Notes: generated from the letters alone by a model not told the origin. A stretch of DNA of 39,908 nt from Stenotrophomonas sp. UBA2302 (GCA_002345545.1 DDVW01000024.1:25707-65614), one strand, 5' to 3'; positions 9,702 through 17,941 are shown, numbered from the stretch's first letter. Numbers and translations are program-made.

Positions 9702-10692
9702 AAACGGGATTGACGACATCGCTGCGGCATGGGTGGCACGTGAGGATCGCGGGGTGCTGGGCGTGGAAGCCGAGGCCGAGCGTGATGCGTGGCTGCAGGC
9801 CGACCGACGCCACTTCGGCGCGTATGCACGGGCGCATGCAGTGCTGGCACGAACCGACCGTGCACGTGCGCTTTCGACTGGCGGCGTGCAGCCTTCGAAC
9901 AGTGCGCGCAGGCCGGTGCCACGTGCGCGGCGGCTGCTCAAGTGGGCGATGGGTGCGGCGGCGATGGTCAGCCTGCTGGTCATCGGCGTGCAGCAGCAGG
10001 AGGACGGCGTGCAGTACTTCGCTACGCGTAAGGGTGAAATCCTGCGCGTGCCGTTGCAGGACGGTTCGGCGATTACCCTGGATTCCGATTCGCAGGTACG
10101 GGTGAGTTACAGCAATGCCCGCCGCGATATCCGCCTGCTGCAAGGCGAGGCGTTGTTTGACGTGGCCAGGGATGCGGCACGCCCGTTCGTGGTGCGCGCC
10201 GAAGAAACCGACGTGACCGCGGTAGGTACCAGCTTTGCGGTGAGCCTCACCGAGCGCCGAAGTGGTGGCGTGGAAGTGCTGGTGCGTGAGGGGGTGGTGG
10301 ATGTGGCCGATGTGCAGAACGCGGTGGCGCCGACACGACTGGTGGCCAATTACCGGGCGCTGGCCAATCGCAGCCACGGTATCCGCATCGAACCTGTACC
10401 CCGCGAGGACCTGCAGCAGCAGTTGGCGTGGCGCGAAGGCATGTTGTCGTTCAATGGTGACACCCTTTCAGTGGCCGCGGCACAGTTCCTGCGTTACAGC
10501 GATACCCGCATCGTCATCAATGACCCGCTGGTGGGTAGTCGCCGCATCGTCGGGCTGTATTCGGCCAGCGACCCGCTAGGTTTTGCGCGCAGTGTCGCGT
10601 TGAGCCTGGGACTGGTGGTGGAGCAGCACGGCAGCGAGGTCCGCCTGAGCTCCCCACAAACCGCACCGCAGGTGGTGCGGTCCATGCAATGA
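9685..10692 (+). CDS. FecR-type anti-sigma factor / transmembrane signal transducer
   Basis: The 335-residue product (start chosen by AGGAGG at 9671-9676) has the standard FecR layout. An N-terminal cytoplasmic helical domain (DDIAAAWVARED, then AYARAHAVLA) binds the sigma factor. One membrane helix lies near residues 90-110 (WAMGAAAMVSLLVIGV). The periplasmic FecR domain follows (RVPLQDGSAITLDSDSQVRV, then IRLLQGEALFDV, then GTSFAV). A C-terminal STN-like domain (REGMLSFNGDTLSVAAAQF) would contact the receptor's STN domain. The stop overlaps the next start (ATGA), so it is translationally coupled to the amidohydrolase. That coupling is the main argument that the two hydrolases belong to the same regulated unit. 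Confidence 0.9.
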   Translation: MHADAENGIDDIAAAWVAREDRGVLGVEAEAERDAWLQADRRHFGAYARAHAVLARTDRARALSTGGVQPSNSARRPVPRARRLLKWAMGAAAMVSLLVIGVQQQEDGVQYFATRKGEILRVPLQDGSAITLDSDSQVRVSYSNARRDIRLLQGEALFDVARDAARPFVVRAEETDVTAVGTSFAVSLTERRSGGVEVLVREGVVDVADVQNAVAPTRLVANYRALANRSHGIRIEPVPREDLQQQLAWREGMLSFNGDTLSVAAAQFLRYSDTRIVINDPLVGSRRIVGLYSASDPLGFARSVALSLGLVVEQHGSEVRLSSPQTAPQVVRSMQ

Positions 10693-12518
10693 AACCGGAA
10701 GTGAACATGCACAACAATAAACGCCGCCGCAGGCTGGCGCTGATCACCGCGCTGCTGCTGGGTGCCGGGCAGATCGGCATGGTGGCGATGGCCACTGATA
10801 GCCAGGCGCTGCTGATCCGTGATGCGATGGTGTTCGACGGTACCGGCCGCGCCGCCTATCCGGCCAGCGTGCTGGTACAGGACGGCAGGATCGCCGCCAT
10901 CGATGAAAAGCTGGCCGCGCCCAGAGGCGCACGCGTTATCAATGCGCGCGGGCAGGCGCTGTTGCCGGGCCTGCTCGATCTGCACACGCACTGGACACCC
11001 AACGCGGTGCCGTCCGAGCTGCCGCAGGTGGCCAACCGCTACATGGCCGCTGGTATCACCACCGTGACCGATTACCATCAGCCACCGGAGGCTTATGCGC
11101 CGCGCCGGCAGTGGCTGGCCTCCATTGTTGCGCCGGAAGTGAAGTTCGCCGCGCGCATGAGCACGCCGCTGGGCCATGGTGCCGATTGGGGGGATGAAAA
11201 CACCACGCGCTGGGTCAACTCGCCCGAATCCGCCCGTGCCGGTGTGCGCGCGGTGGCGGCCTATCGGCCGGACTTCATCAAGGCCTTCACCGATGGCTGG
11301 CGTTATTCCAATGCCGCCGACAACAGCAGCATGGACGAGGAAACCCTCACCGCGCTGGTCGATGAGGCCCATAGGCACGGCCTGAAGGTGTTCACCCACA
11401 CGGTGATGGTCAAGCGTGGCAAATCCGCGGCACGGGCCGGGGTGGACATGATCGCCCACAGCCTGCTGGACGGCCCGGTCGATGCGGAACTGATCGAACT
11501 GATGCGCACTCACGGCACCGCCTATGCGCCCTCGTTGGCGGTCTATCTGCCCGAGCGTGTCGATGGCAGTGGCCGCACCAGCGTCAAGCCGGAGGTGCTG
11601 CACCAGCGCGAACGCAACTTCGCCAACGCACTGGCCAACGTCAAGGCGCTGCATGCTGCCGGTGTTCCGGTGGTGGTCGGTACCGATGCCGGGATGACCG
11701 GTACACCGCACGGCAGTTCCGCACTGCGCGAGCTGGAGTTGCTGGTGGAAGCCGGGCTGACCCCGGCCGATGCACTGCTGGCCGGTACCGCGCATGGCGC
11801 CAAAGTGCTGGGAGTGGAGGATCGCGGCACCATCGAGGTCGGCAAGCGCGCCGACCTGCTGCTGGTGCATGGCCAGCCGTGGCAGCGGATCGGTGATATC
11901 CGCAATACCCGGCAGGTATATGTGGCCGGCCGCCAGGTGCATGGCAACGGGGCGGCATTGCCGGCGGGAAATAGTGCGCTCGCACTACCGGCGCGGCCGG
12001 TGCCGGCGCTGGTGGATGACTTCGAGCGGGGCGATGGCCGTACCGCGCTGGACACCTTGCGCATCGACGAAGCCGATGGCGGCAACGACCGTACCGTGCA
12101 GGTGACCGGGGTGGTCGCACGCGAGAGCGGCGGGCATGCATTGTCCACGCAGGCCAAGCTGTCGACCAAGGACAGCGCCTTTGCCGCAGCGATCCTGCCC
12201 CTGAGTCGGGGCTCGGTGGCGCCGGTGGACGCGCGTGCGCATCGGGGCGTCCGCTTCGATCTGCGTGGGGCTACACCGGACTTGCGGCTGGAAGTGCGGG
12301 CATTGGGTAATCGCCGCTTCCACGCGCCGTTGGAGGCGCAGGCGCAATGGCAGACGGTGGAGGTGCCGTTCACCGCGCTGCAGGGCCAGCCACCGTATCG
12401 GGCCAAGGCTCCCCTTGCCGAGTGGAAGGGCGATGACCTGCAGCAACTGGTCTTCTCGGCCGGCGGCGAACCCGGCAGCAAGGTCTGGTTCGAAATCGAC
12501 AACGTCACCTTTTACTGA
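10689..12518 (+). CDS. Exported metal-dependent amidohydrolase with C-terminal CIA30/CBM11-like domain
   Basis: A 609-residue protein with a basic n-region and signal peptide (KRRRRLALITALLLGAG, cut near AMA). The amidohydrolase metal site is visible: LDLHTHW with His99 and His101, the FIK lysine at about 198 (probable carboxylated bridging lysine), histidines in FTHT near 238 and IAHS near 257, and the catalytic Asp333 in GTDAG. This pattern resembles the imidase/Xaa-Pro-type subgroup that cleaves dipeptides or N-acyl amino acids. Residues from about 440 (VDDFERGDGRTA) to the end (VWFEIDNVTFY) look like a beta-sandwich of the CIA30/CBM11 kind, a rare addition. The start at 10689 overlaps the fecR stop (ATGA). 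An alternative start at 10707, after GGAAG, would shorten it by six residues. Likely periplasmic. Confidence 0.87.
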   Translation: MKPEVNMHNNKRRRRLALITALLLGAGQIGMVAMATDSQALLIRDAMVFDGTGRAAYPASVLVQDGRIAAIDEKLAAPRGARVINARGQALLPGLLDLHTHWTPNAVPSELPQVANRYMAAGITTVTDYHQPPEAYAPRRQWLASIVAPEVKFAARMSTPLGHGADWGDENTTRWVNSPESARAGVRAVAAYRPDFIKAFTDGWRYSNAADNSSMDEETLTALVDEAHRHGLKVFTHTVMVKRGKSAARAGVDMIAHSLLDGPVDAELIELMRTHGTAYAPSLAVYLPERVDGSGRTSVKPEVLHQRERNFANALANVKALHAAGVPVVVGTDAGMTGTPHGSSALRELELLVEAGLTPADALLAGTAHGAKVLGVEDRGTIEVGKRADLLLVHGQPWQRIGDIRNTRQVYVAGRQVHGNGAALPAGNSALALPARPVPALVDDFERGDGRTALDTLRIDEADGGNDRTVQVTGVVARESGGHALSTQAKLSTKDSAFAAAILPLSRGSVAPVDARAHRGVRFDLRGATPDLRLEVRALGNRRFHAPLEAQAQWQTVEVPFTALQGQPPYRAKAPLAEWKGDDLQQLVFSAGGEPGSKVWFEIDNVTFY

Positions 12519-12535
12519 GTTGCTGGAGCCAGCCG

Positions 12536-13981
12536 ATGAAGCCGATACTGCTGCGCGCCGCGCTGCTGACCTGCCCGTTTTCCGCTCCCGTCGCGTGGTC
12601 GGCACCGGCCGATGTCGTGGCGATACTGGATGGCTATGCAATACGCCAGGCCGAAGTTGGTCGGGCGCTGTGGCAACAGCCGGAGCTGGGCTATCTGGAG
12701 GCCGATTCCTCGGCACTGTTGCAACGCGAGTTGCGTGAAGCCGGCTTCCGCATCGAAGCCGGTGTTGCCGGCATGCCCACCGCATTCGTGGCCAGCTACG
12801 GTACGCACGGTAACGGCCCGGTCATCGGCCTGCTGGCGGAGATGGACGCGCTGCCGGGCATGGCGCAAGCAGCCGAGCCGGTGCGCATGGCGCTTCCCGG
12901 GCAGGATGCAGGGCAGGCCTGTGGCCACAACCTGTTCGGGGCGGCCTCGGTCGGTGCCGCGCGTGCCATCGCGCAATGGTTGAAGGACAGCGGCAGCGCC
13001 GGCCAAGTGCGGGTGTATGGCACGCCGGCGGAGGAGGGCGGTTCGGGCAAGGTCTACATGGCCAAGGCCGGTCTGTTCGATGGCGTGGATGTGGTGCTGC
13101 ACTGGCATCCGTCGGCAGAGAATTCGGCTGCGCAGGGGACAAGTCTGGCCAATACCAGCGGCAAGTTCCGCTTCCACGGCCGTGCCGCGCATGCAGCCAT
13201 TGCCCCGGATCATGGACGCTCGGCGCTGGATGGGGTGGAGGCGCTCAACCACATGGCCAACCTGATGCGCGAACACGTGCCCGAGGGCACCCGCGTCCAC
13301 TACGTGATCAGCAATGGAGGCGCGGCGCCCAACGTGGTACCGGATTTCGCCGAGGTCTACTACTACGTGCGTCACACCGATCCAGCCGTGGTGCGCGACG
13401 TATTCGAGCGTCTGCACAAGGCCGCAGAAGGTGCGGCGATGGGCACCGGCACCACGGTCGAATTCGAACAGACCGGCGGGGGGTTCTCGATGTTGCCCAA
13501 CGATACGCTGGGGCAGGTGATGCAGGCCGCGTTGCAGCAGGTGGGGGGCGTGCGTTACGACGCGGCCGAGCAGACATTTGCACAGCGCATGCAGCAGACG
13601 CTGGAGGAGCGCCCGTCGCTGGAGGCGGCAATGCAGCTGCAACCGTACCGTGCCGATATGGCCGGCAGTGCATCCACCGATGTGGGGGATGTCAGCTGGA
13701 ATGCCCCGACTGCCGGCCTCAGTACTGCCACCTGGGTACCCGGTACGCCGGCGCACAGCTGGCAGGCGGTTGCCGCATCGGGCATGTCGATCGGTGACAA
13801 GGGTGCGTTGAACGCGGCCAAGACTATGGCGTTGGCCGCCGTGCAACTGCTGCAGTCGCCGGAAACGGTGCGCAAGGCCAGGCAGGAGTTCAACACGCGG
13901 CGCGGTGCGGAATTCCGCTACCGGCCGCTGTTGCAGCGGGACACGCCGCCGCTGGATTACCGCAGCAAAGCTGCCAAGTGA
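12536..13981 (+). CDS. Exported M20-family amidohydrolase, AbgB-like
   Basis: A 481-residue M20D peptidase/amidohydrolase whose closest remembered relative is AbgB, a subunit of p-aminobenzoyl-glutamate hydrolase with about the same length. Metal-site motifs are present: AEMDALPGM, then QACGHNLFGAASVGAA, then the acidic pair in TPAEEGGSG, and VLHWHPS. The dimerisation (lid) domain follows (KFRFHGRAAHAA), and a last conserved segment TPAHSWQ. Unlike the E. coli protein it begins with a likely signal peptide (MKPILLRAALL, then PVAWSA), implying periplasmic action. No AbgA-like partner subunit or AbgT permease is present. The gene starts 17 bp after the amidohydrolase stop, as the last gene of the receptor operon. 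The exact substrate is unknown; an N-acyl or aryl-acyl amino acid is plausible. Confidence 0.87.
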   Translation: MKPILLRAALLTCPFSAPVAWSAPADVVAILDGYAIRQAEVGRALWQQPELGYLEADSSALLQRELREAGFRIEAGVAGMPTAFVASYGTHGNGPVIGLLAEMDALPGMAQAAEPVRMALPGQDAGQACGHNLFGAASVGAARAIAQWLKDSGSAGQVRVYGTPAEEGGSGKVYMAKAGLFDGVDVVLHWHPSAENSAAQGTSLANTSGKFRFHGRAAHAAIAPDHGRSALDGVEALNHMANLMREHVPEGTRVHYVISNGGAAPNVVPDFAEVYYYVRHTDPAVVRDVFERLHKAAEGAAMGTGTTVEFEQTGGGFSMLPNDTLGQVMQAALQQVGGVRYDAAEQTFAQRMQQTLEERPSLEAAMQLQPYRADMAGSASTDVGDVSWNAPTAGLSTATWVPGTPAHSWQAVAASGMSIGDKGALNAAKTMALAAVQLLQSPETVRKARQEFNTRRGAEFRYRPLLQRDTPPLDYRSKAAK

Positions 13982-14060
13982 GCCATGTTGCCGGAGCGGG
14001 TGCCTGTGAGGGGCCTGTTGAGTGTGGGCGCGGCTGAGATTGCCGCAGGCGCCCCCGTGA

Positions 14061-14564
14061 TCAGGCGTTGCGGTTGTGTGCCCGCATCGCGCGCTGCTTC
14101 TCGCGATCCCAGTCGCGCTCCTTGGCGGCATCGCGCTTGTCGTGGTTCTGCTTGCCCTTGGCCAGCGCGATCTCAAGCTTGATCTTGTTCTTGCTCCAGT
14201 ACATCGCGGTGGGCACGAGGGTGTAGCCCTCGCGCTCGACACGGCCGATCAGCTTGTCGATCTCACGACGATGCAGCAGCAGCTTGCGCTGGCGGCGATC
14301 CTCGGGCACCACGTGGGTGGAGGCCTGGATCAGTGGGGTGATCTGCGCGCCGATCAGGTAGATCTCGCCATCCTTCACATAGGCGTAGGCATCGGTCATG
14401 TTGCCGCGTCCGGCGCGGATCGCCTTGACCTCCCAGCCCTGCAACACCAGTCCGGCCTCGACGCGATCTTCAAGGTGGTATTCGTGGCGTGCGCGTTTGT
14501 TCAGCGAGATGGTTTTGTTAACCGTCGCGCTCTTTGCTTTATCCTTGCCGGGTTTCTTGCTCAT
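14061..14564 (-). CDS. smpB: SsrA-binding protein SmpB
   Basis: A 167-residue protein with the whole SmpB signature: [40 protein letters not shown], the LIGAQITPL strand, then [21 protein letters not shown], and the basic C-terminal tail that enters the ribosomal mRNA channel ([18 protein letters not shown]). It binds tmRNA and delivers it to stalled ribosomes for trans-translation. The tmRNA gene itself is not in this window. The gene is divergent from ratA, with 51 bp between the start codons, the usual gammaproteobacterial arrangement. It converges on the M20 hydrolase gene, with an imperfect GC-rich inverted repeat near 14026-14054 as a possible terminator. Confidence 0.97.
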   Translation of the reverse strand: MSKKPGKDKAKSATVNKTISLNKRARHEYHLEDRVEAGLVLQGWEVKAIRAGRGNMTDAYAYVKDGEIYLIGAQITPLIQASTHVVPEDRRQRKLLLHRREIDKLIGRVEREGYTLVPTAMYWSKNKIKLEIALAKGKQNHDKRDAAKERDWDREKQRAMRAHNRNA

Positions 14565-14615
14565 TTACGTATTGTCTCCGATCCGGAGGCGTTCCGGACA
14601 TTCTTCAGCAATCCC

Positions 14616-15044
14616 ATGCCTACCATCCGCCGCAGCGCTCTGGTCGAACACTCCGCACAGCGCATGTTCGATCTGGTCAATGATGTTTCCGCCTACCCGC
14701 GTCGTTTCCGCTGGTGTGACCGGGCCGAGATCCTCGAACAGGGCGACGAGCGTGTGGTGGCCAGGCTGGATCTGGGGCTGGGCTCATTCCGCACCTGGTT
14801 CATGACCGAGAACACCCTGCAGCGTCCACACAGTATCGATATGCAGTTGCGCGATGGCCCGTTCAAGCGCCTGCACGGTCGCTGGGAATTCCATTCCCTG
14901 GCCGAGGATGCCTGCAAGGTGACGCTGGTGCTGGAGTTCGAGCCGACCTCGCGCCTGCTGGGTCCGGCGCTGGCGCTGGGTTTCCAGGGATTGGCCGATC
15001 GCATGGTCAACGACTTCGTGCGCGTGGCCGACCAGGACGCCTGA
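14616..15044 (+). CDS. ratA: RatA-family START/coenzyme Q-binding-type protein
   Basis: A 142-residue polyketide-cyclase/START-fold protein (PTIRRSALVEHSAQRMFDLV, then NDVSAYPRRFRWC, WEFHSLAEDACKVTLVLEFE). E. coli RatA was described as a ribosome-association toxin. The same fold in mitochondria (Coq10) binds coenzyme Q and the two families are homologous, so a role in quinone handling is an alternative. The ATG at 14616 is the family-typical start; the frame is open much further upstream but that part overlaps smpB. It is followed after 2 bp by ratB, and the pair is certainly co-transcribed. Whether it is toxic in this organism cannot be told from sequence. Confidence 0.92.
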   Translation: MPTIRRSALVEHSAQRMFDLVNDVSAYPRRFRWCDRAEILEQGDERVVARLDLGLGSFRTWFMTENTLQRPHSIDMQLRDGPFKRLHGRWEFHSLAEDACKVTLVLEFEPTSRLLGPALALGFQGLADRMVNDFVRVADQDA

Positions 15045-15046
15045 GC

Positions 15047-15304
15047 ATGCGCGTGGAAGTGGTGCTGGCCTGGCCGGAACGTTACCTGCGGTGCGAGTTG
15101 CAACTGCCCGAAGGCTGCACGGTGGCCGATGCCATCGACGAGGCGGCGCTGGATACCGCGGAAGAGGCCGTTGCCTGCGCCATCCATGGCGTGCTGGTGC
15201 GTCCGCAGCACCTGCTGCGCGATGGCGACCGGATCGAGCTGTTGCGTCCGCTGCTGGCCGACCCCAAAGAAAATCGCCGCCGGCGGGCGCGCGGCGGCGA
15301 CTGA
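15047..15304 (+). CDS. ratB: RnfH/RatB family ubiquitin-like fold protein
   Basis: An 85-residue beta-grasp protein (MRVEVVLAWPERYLRCELQL, then CTVADAIDEA, DGDRIELLRPLLADPKENRR) of the RnfH family, called RatB when next to ratA. Function is not established. It was named an antitoxin by neighbourhood, and RnfH also sits by electron-transport genes in other bacteria. It begins 2 bp after ratA and converges on bamE with 16 bp between stops. The C-terminus is strongly basic (RRRRARGGD), as often seen in this family. Confidence 0.9.
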   Translation: MRVEVVLAWPERYLRCELQLPEGCTVADAIDEAALDTAEEAVACAIHGVLVRPQHLLRDGDRIELLRPLLADPKENRRRRARGGD

Positions 15305-15320
15305 ATCACGGCAGCTGCAA

Positions 15321-15710
15321 TCAGCGGCCTCTTTTCTTGTCCTTGGCCAGGTTGCGGCCGAACTGGCGGACACTCTTCCGGGCCAGCTCCGCATCCTGGG
15401 TGGCGAAATAATCGCCTTCCCAGCGGGTCACCGCATCGTTCTCGAAGAACACGGTGAAGTTCTTCACTTCGGTCTTGCCGATACGGTTCACGCGCTGGCT
15501 GGCGGTGTAATCCCAGCGCTGGGCATGGAACGGGTCGGCGATCGAGGGCGTCCCCAGCAGTGCGTTGACCTGCTGCTTGCTCTGGCCGACCTGCAGCTGT
15601 GCCACGGACTGCTCGCGGATCAGGTTGCCCTGGTAGATGGGCTGCTTGTAGATGATGCCGCAGCCGGTGGTGGACAGGGCGACAACGGCGATCAACAGGA
15701 GGTTGCGCAT
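15321..15710 (-). CDS. bamE: Outer-membrane assembly lipoprotein BamE (SmpA/OmlA)
   Basis: A 129-residue lipoprotein with a signal peptide and lipobox (LSTTGCG, Cys17) and the SmpA/OmlA fold: YKQPIYQGNLI, then QLQVGQSKQQVNALLGTPS, then the DYTASQRV region and the strand NFTVFFENDAVTRWEGDY. BamE is the small lipoprotein of the BAM complex that inserts beta-barrel proteins, including TonB-dependent receptors, in the outer membrane. It is divergent from fur with about 104 bp between starts. That pairing is known as omlA-fur in Xanthomonas. The basic tail (AKDKKRGR) is short and typical. Confidence 0.93.
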   Translation of the reverse strand: MRNLLLIAVVALSTTGCGIIYKQPIYQGNLIREQSVAQLQVGQSKQQVNALLGTPSIADPFHAQRWDYTASQRVNRIGKTEVKNFTVFFENDAVTRWEGDYFATQDAELARKSVRQFGRNLAKDKKRGR

Positions 15711-15722
15711 TGGGTAGGACGG

Positions 15723-15749
15723 TTGAGGAAATCAGGCCGATGATACACT
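15723..15749 (+). promoter_or_regulatory. Weak candidate promoter for fur
   Basis: TTGAGG (15723-15728) and TACACT (15744-15749) resemble -35 and -10 boxes, but the spacer is only 15 bases. The bamE promoter must lie in the same 104-bp gap, so the two probably overlap. No clear Fur box is seen. Confidence 0.3.
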
Positions 15750-15814
15750 CCCCGGCACCTGGTGCGATCTGACAGGAGACAACCGGCGCTAAACTGCCCA
15801 ATGAAAGGATGGCT

Positions 15815-16222
15815 ATGGAATCCAATGAGCTGCGTAAAGTTGGCCTGAAGGTCACCCACCCGCGTATGCGCATTCTCGCGTTGCTTGAGCAGAGCAGCCC
15901 GCAGCGTCATCTCACGGCTGAAGACATCTATCGAGAGTTGCTGGATGGGGGCGATGAAATCGGCCTGGCGACGGTCTACCGGGTGTTGACCCAGTTCGAG
16001 GCGGCCGGTCTGGTGCTCAAGCACAATTTCGAAGGCGGGCAGGCCGTCTATGAATGGGATCGTGGCGGTCACCACGACCACATGGTGGATGTGGATACCG
16101 GCAAGATCATCGAATTCGAAAGCCCGGAAATCGAAGCGCTGCAGCACCGTATCGCCGAGGCGCACGGCTACGATCTGGAAGAACACTCGCTGGTGCTGTA
16201 CGTGCGCAAGAAGCGCCGCTGA
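15815..16222 (+). CDS. fur: Ferric uptake regulator Fur
   Basis: A 135-residue Fur protein. The winged-helix DNA-binding half (LRKVGLKVTHPRMRIL, then LTAEDIYREL, then IGLATVYRVLTQFEAAGLV) is followed by the metal-binding half with the canonical HHDH at residues 86-89 (GGHHDHMVDVDTGKIIEF). It binds iron and represses uptake genes when iron is plentiful. The chain contains no cysteine at all, so the CxxC structural zinc site of E. coli Fur is missing; Pseudomonas-type Fur proteins lack that CxxC pair too. The start at 15815 is preferred over the ATG at 15809 because AAAGGA lies just upstream of it. A strong terminator follows. Confidence 0.96.
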   Translation: MESNELRKVGLKVTHPRMRILALLEQSSPQRHLTAEDIYRELLDGGDEIGLATVYRVLTQFEAAGLVLKHNFEGGQAVYEWDRGGHHDHMVDVDTGKIIEFESPEIEALQHRIAEAHGYDLEEHSLVLYVRKKRR

Positions 16223-16244
16223 GCGGCCCCGTACAGCAATCTTG

Positions 16245-16271
16245 AAACACCGGCGCCTGCGCCGGTGTTTT
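16245..16271 (+). terminator. Intrinsic terminator of fur
   Basis: Perfectly complementary arms 16245-16256 (AAACACCGGCGC) and 16259-16270, a very short loop, then TTTTCG. It lies between the converging fur and recN genes and could act on both strands. Confidence 0.85.
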
Positions 16272-16276
16272 CGTAT

Positions 16277-17941
16277 TCAGGCCTGCTGCAGCAGCCGGCG
16301 GGCGGCGGCGCGGGCCTCCTTGCTGACTTCGGCACCGCCGAGCATGCGCGCCAGCTCCTCTTCGCGGCCCTTGCCGTCGAGCAGTTCCACCGCGCTCTGG
16401 GTCATGCCCTCCACCGGCGCCTTGCTGACGCGGTAATGGCTGTGGCCCTTGGAGGCGACCTGTGGCAGGTGGGTGACGCACAGCACCTGGCGGTGTTCGC
16501 CCAGTGCCCGCAGCTTCTTGCCGACGATGTCGGCGATGGCGCCGCCGATGCCCGAATCCACTTCGTCGAACACCATGGTCGGCACCGCATCCAGCCCCAG
16601 CGCGGCCACTTCGATGGCCAGCGAGATACGCGACAGCTCGCCGCCGGAGGCGACCTTGCGCAGCGCACGTGCCGGCTGCCCGGCATTGGCGGCGACCAGG
16701 AACTCGATGCGCTCGGCACCGTTGGGGTCCGGGCGCAGCTGGGGCTGGGGTTCCAGTTCAATCAGGAACTGGCCACCGCCCATGCCCAGCTCGTCGATCA
16801 GCGCGGTGGTGGTGGCCGACAGCGTCTGCGCGGCCGTGCTGCGGCTGTGGGTCAGTTTCTGCGCCTGTGCCTGCCAGTGGACGCGGGCCTTGTCGATTTC
16901 ACCGGCCAGCTTGGCCAGGCGTTCGTCGGCACCGCGCAGCTGCTCCAGCTCGCTGTCGATCCGCTCGCGGGTGGCGGCAAGCTCCTCCATCGGCACGCGG
17001 TGCTTGCGGGCCAGGTCGTGCAGCCGGCCCAGACGGCGCTCGATGTCCTCGAACGCCTGCGGATCGCTGTCCAGATCGTCCTGCACGCGGTCCAGCTGCA
17101 CCAGTGCTTCCTGCAGCTGGATGCCGGCAGCGTCGAGCAGGGCGTCGATGTCGCCCAGCCGCGGATCGTGCTGGCTGACCCGCGCCAGCTCGCTGCGTAC
17201 CTGCTGCAGCTGGCTGAGCAGGGACGGGGCGTCATCGCCATTGAGCAGATTGCCCGCCTGCAGGCAGGCTTCGATCAGTGCCGTGGAATGGGCCTGGCGG
17301 CGGTGGCTGGCGGCCAGTGCGGTGATCGCTTCCGGCTCCAGATCCTCGCGCTGGAGTTCGAGATGCTGGTGTTCCAGGTAACCGATCCGGTCGGAGACAT
17401 CGCCCTGTTGCGACAGCGCATCGTGTTCGTCCAACAGCGCCTGCCAGGCGGTACTGGCGGCACGCACGGCGGCACGCTCGGCCTCGTTGCGGGCATAGGC
17501 GTCCAGCAGTGCCAGCTGGCTGGGGCGTGAGAGCAGGGCCTGCTGGTCGTGCTGGCCATGGATCTCGACCAGGAATGCAGCCAGCTCGGCCAGCTGCGAA
17601 ACCGGCACCGGGCGGCCGTTGATGAAGGCGCGTGAGCCACCGTCGGCACGGATCACCCGGCGCAGCTGGCATTGGCCATCGTCATCGAGCTCGTTGTCGT
17701 GCAGCCACTGTCGCGCCGGGGCGTCGTCGGCCAGGCTGAATTCGGCCGACAGCTCGGCGCGGCTGGCACCGTGGCGGACCACGCCGGAATCGGCGCGCAG
17801 GCCGGACAGGAAGCCCAGCGCATCGACCATCAGCGATTTGCCGGCGCCGGTTTCGCCGGAAACCACGGTCATGCCCGGGCCGAACTCCAGTTCGGTGGCG
17901 CGGACGACGGCGAAATCCTTGATCGAGAGATGTCTGAGCAT
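16277..17941 (-). CDS. recN: DNA repair protein RecN
   Basis: A 554-residue SMC-like ATPase of usual RecN length. The N-terminal LRHLSIKDFAVV leads into Walker A GETGAGKS (near residue 30). The central part is coiled coil. The C-terminal half has the signature region ASGGELSRISLAIEV and Walker B TMVFDEVDSGIGG, then LCVTHLPQVAS. RecN helps repair double-strand breaks by tethering DNA ends. Its start is divergent from grpE with 185 bp between. In Xanthomonas recN is usually followed in map order by hrcA and then grpE; hrcA is missing here. No clear LexA operator is seen before the start. Confidence 0.96.
   Translation of the reverse strand: MLRHLSIKDFAVVRATELEFGPGMTVVSGETGAGKSLMVDALGFLSGLRADSGVVRHGASRAELSAEFSLADDAPARQWLHDNELDDDGQCQLRRVIRADGGSRAFINGRPVPVSQLAELAAFLVEIHGQHDQQALLSRPSQLALLDAYARNEAERAAVRAASTAWQALLDEHDALSQQGDVSDRIGYLEHQHLELQREDLEPEAITALAASHRRQAHSTALIEACLQAGNLLNGDDAPSLLSQLQQVRSELARVSQHDPRLGDIDALLDAAGIQLQEALVQLDRVQDDLDSDPQAFEDIERRLGRLHDLARKHRVPMEELAATRERIDSELEQLRGADERLAKLAGEIDKARVHWQAQAQKLTHSRSTAAQTLSATTTALIDELGMGGGQFLIELEPQPQLRPDPNGAERIEFLVAANAGQPARALRKVASGGELSRISLAIEVAALGLDAVPTMVFDEVDSGIGGAIADIVGKKLRALGEHRQVLCVTHLPQVASKGHSHYRVSKAPVEGMTQSAVELLDGKGREEELARMLGGAEVSKEARAAARRLLQQA

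Noticed and set aside
13982..14060. tmRNA (ssrA) gene near smpB
   Set aside because: Only 79 bp are available and no tRNA-like ends or tag reading frame are seen.
12512..14242. Minus-strand open frame of 576 codons opposite the M20 hydrolase
   Set aside because: Composition is rich in Arg/His/Gln with no motif; the plus-strand M20 gene explains the region.
14616..15304. RatA/RatB as a mobile toxin-antitoxin module
   Set aside because: The pair sits in its conserved place next to smpB and bamE in many gammaproteobacteria and is probably a core gene pair, not an addiction module.
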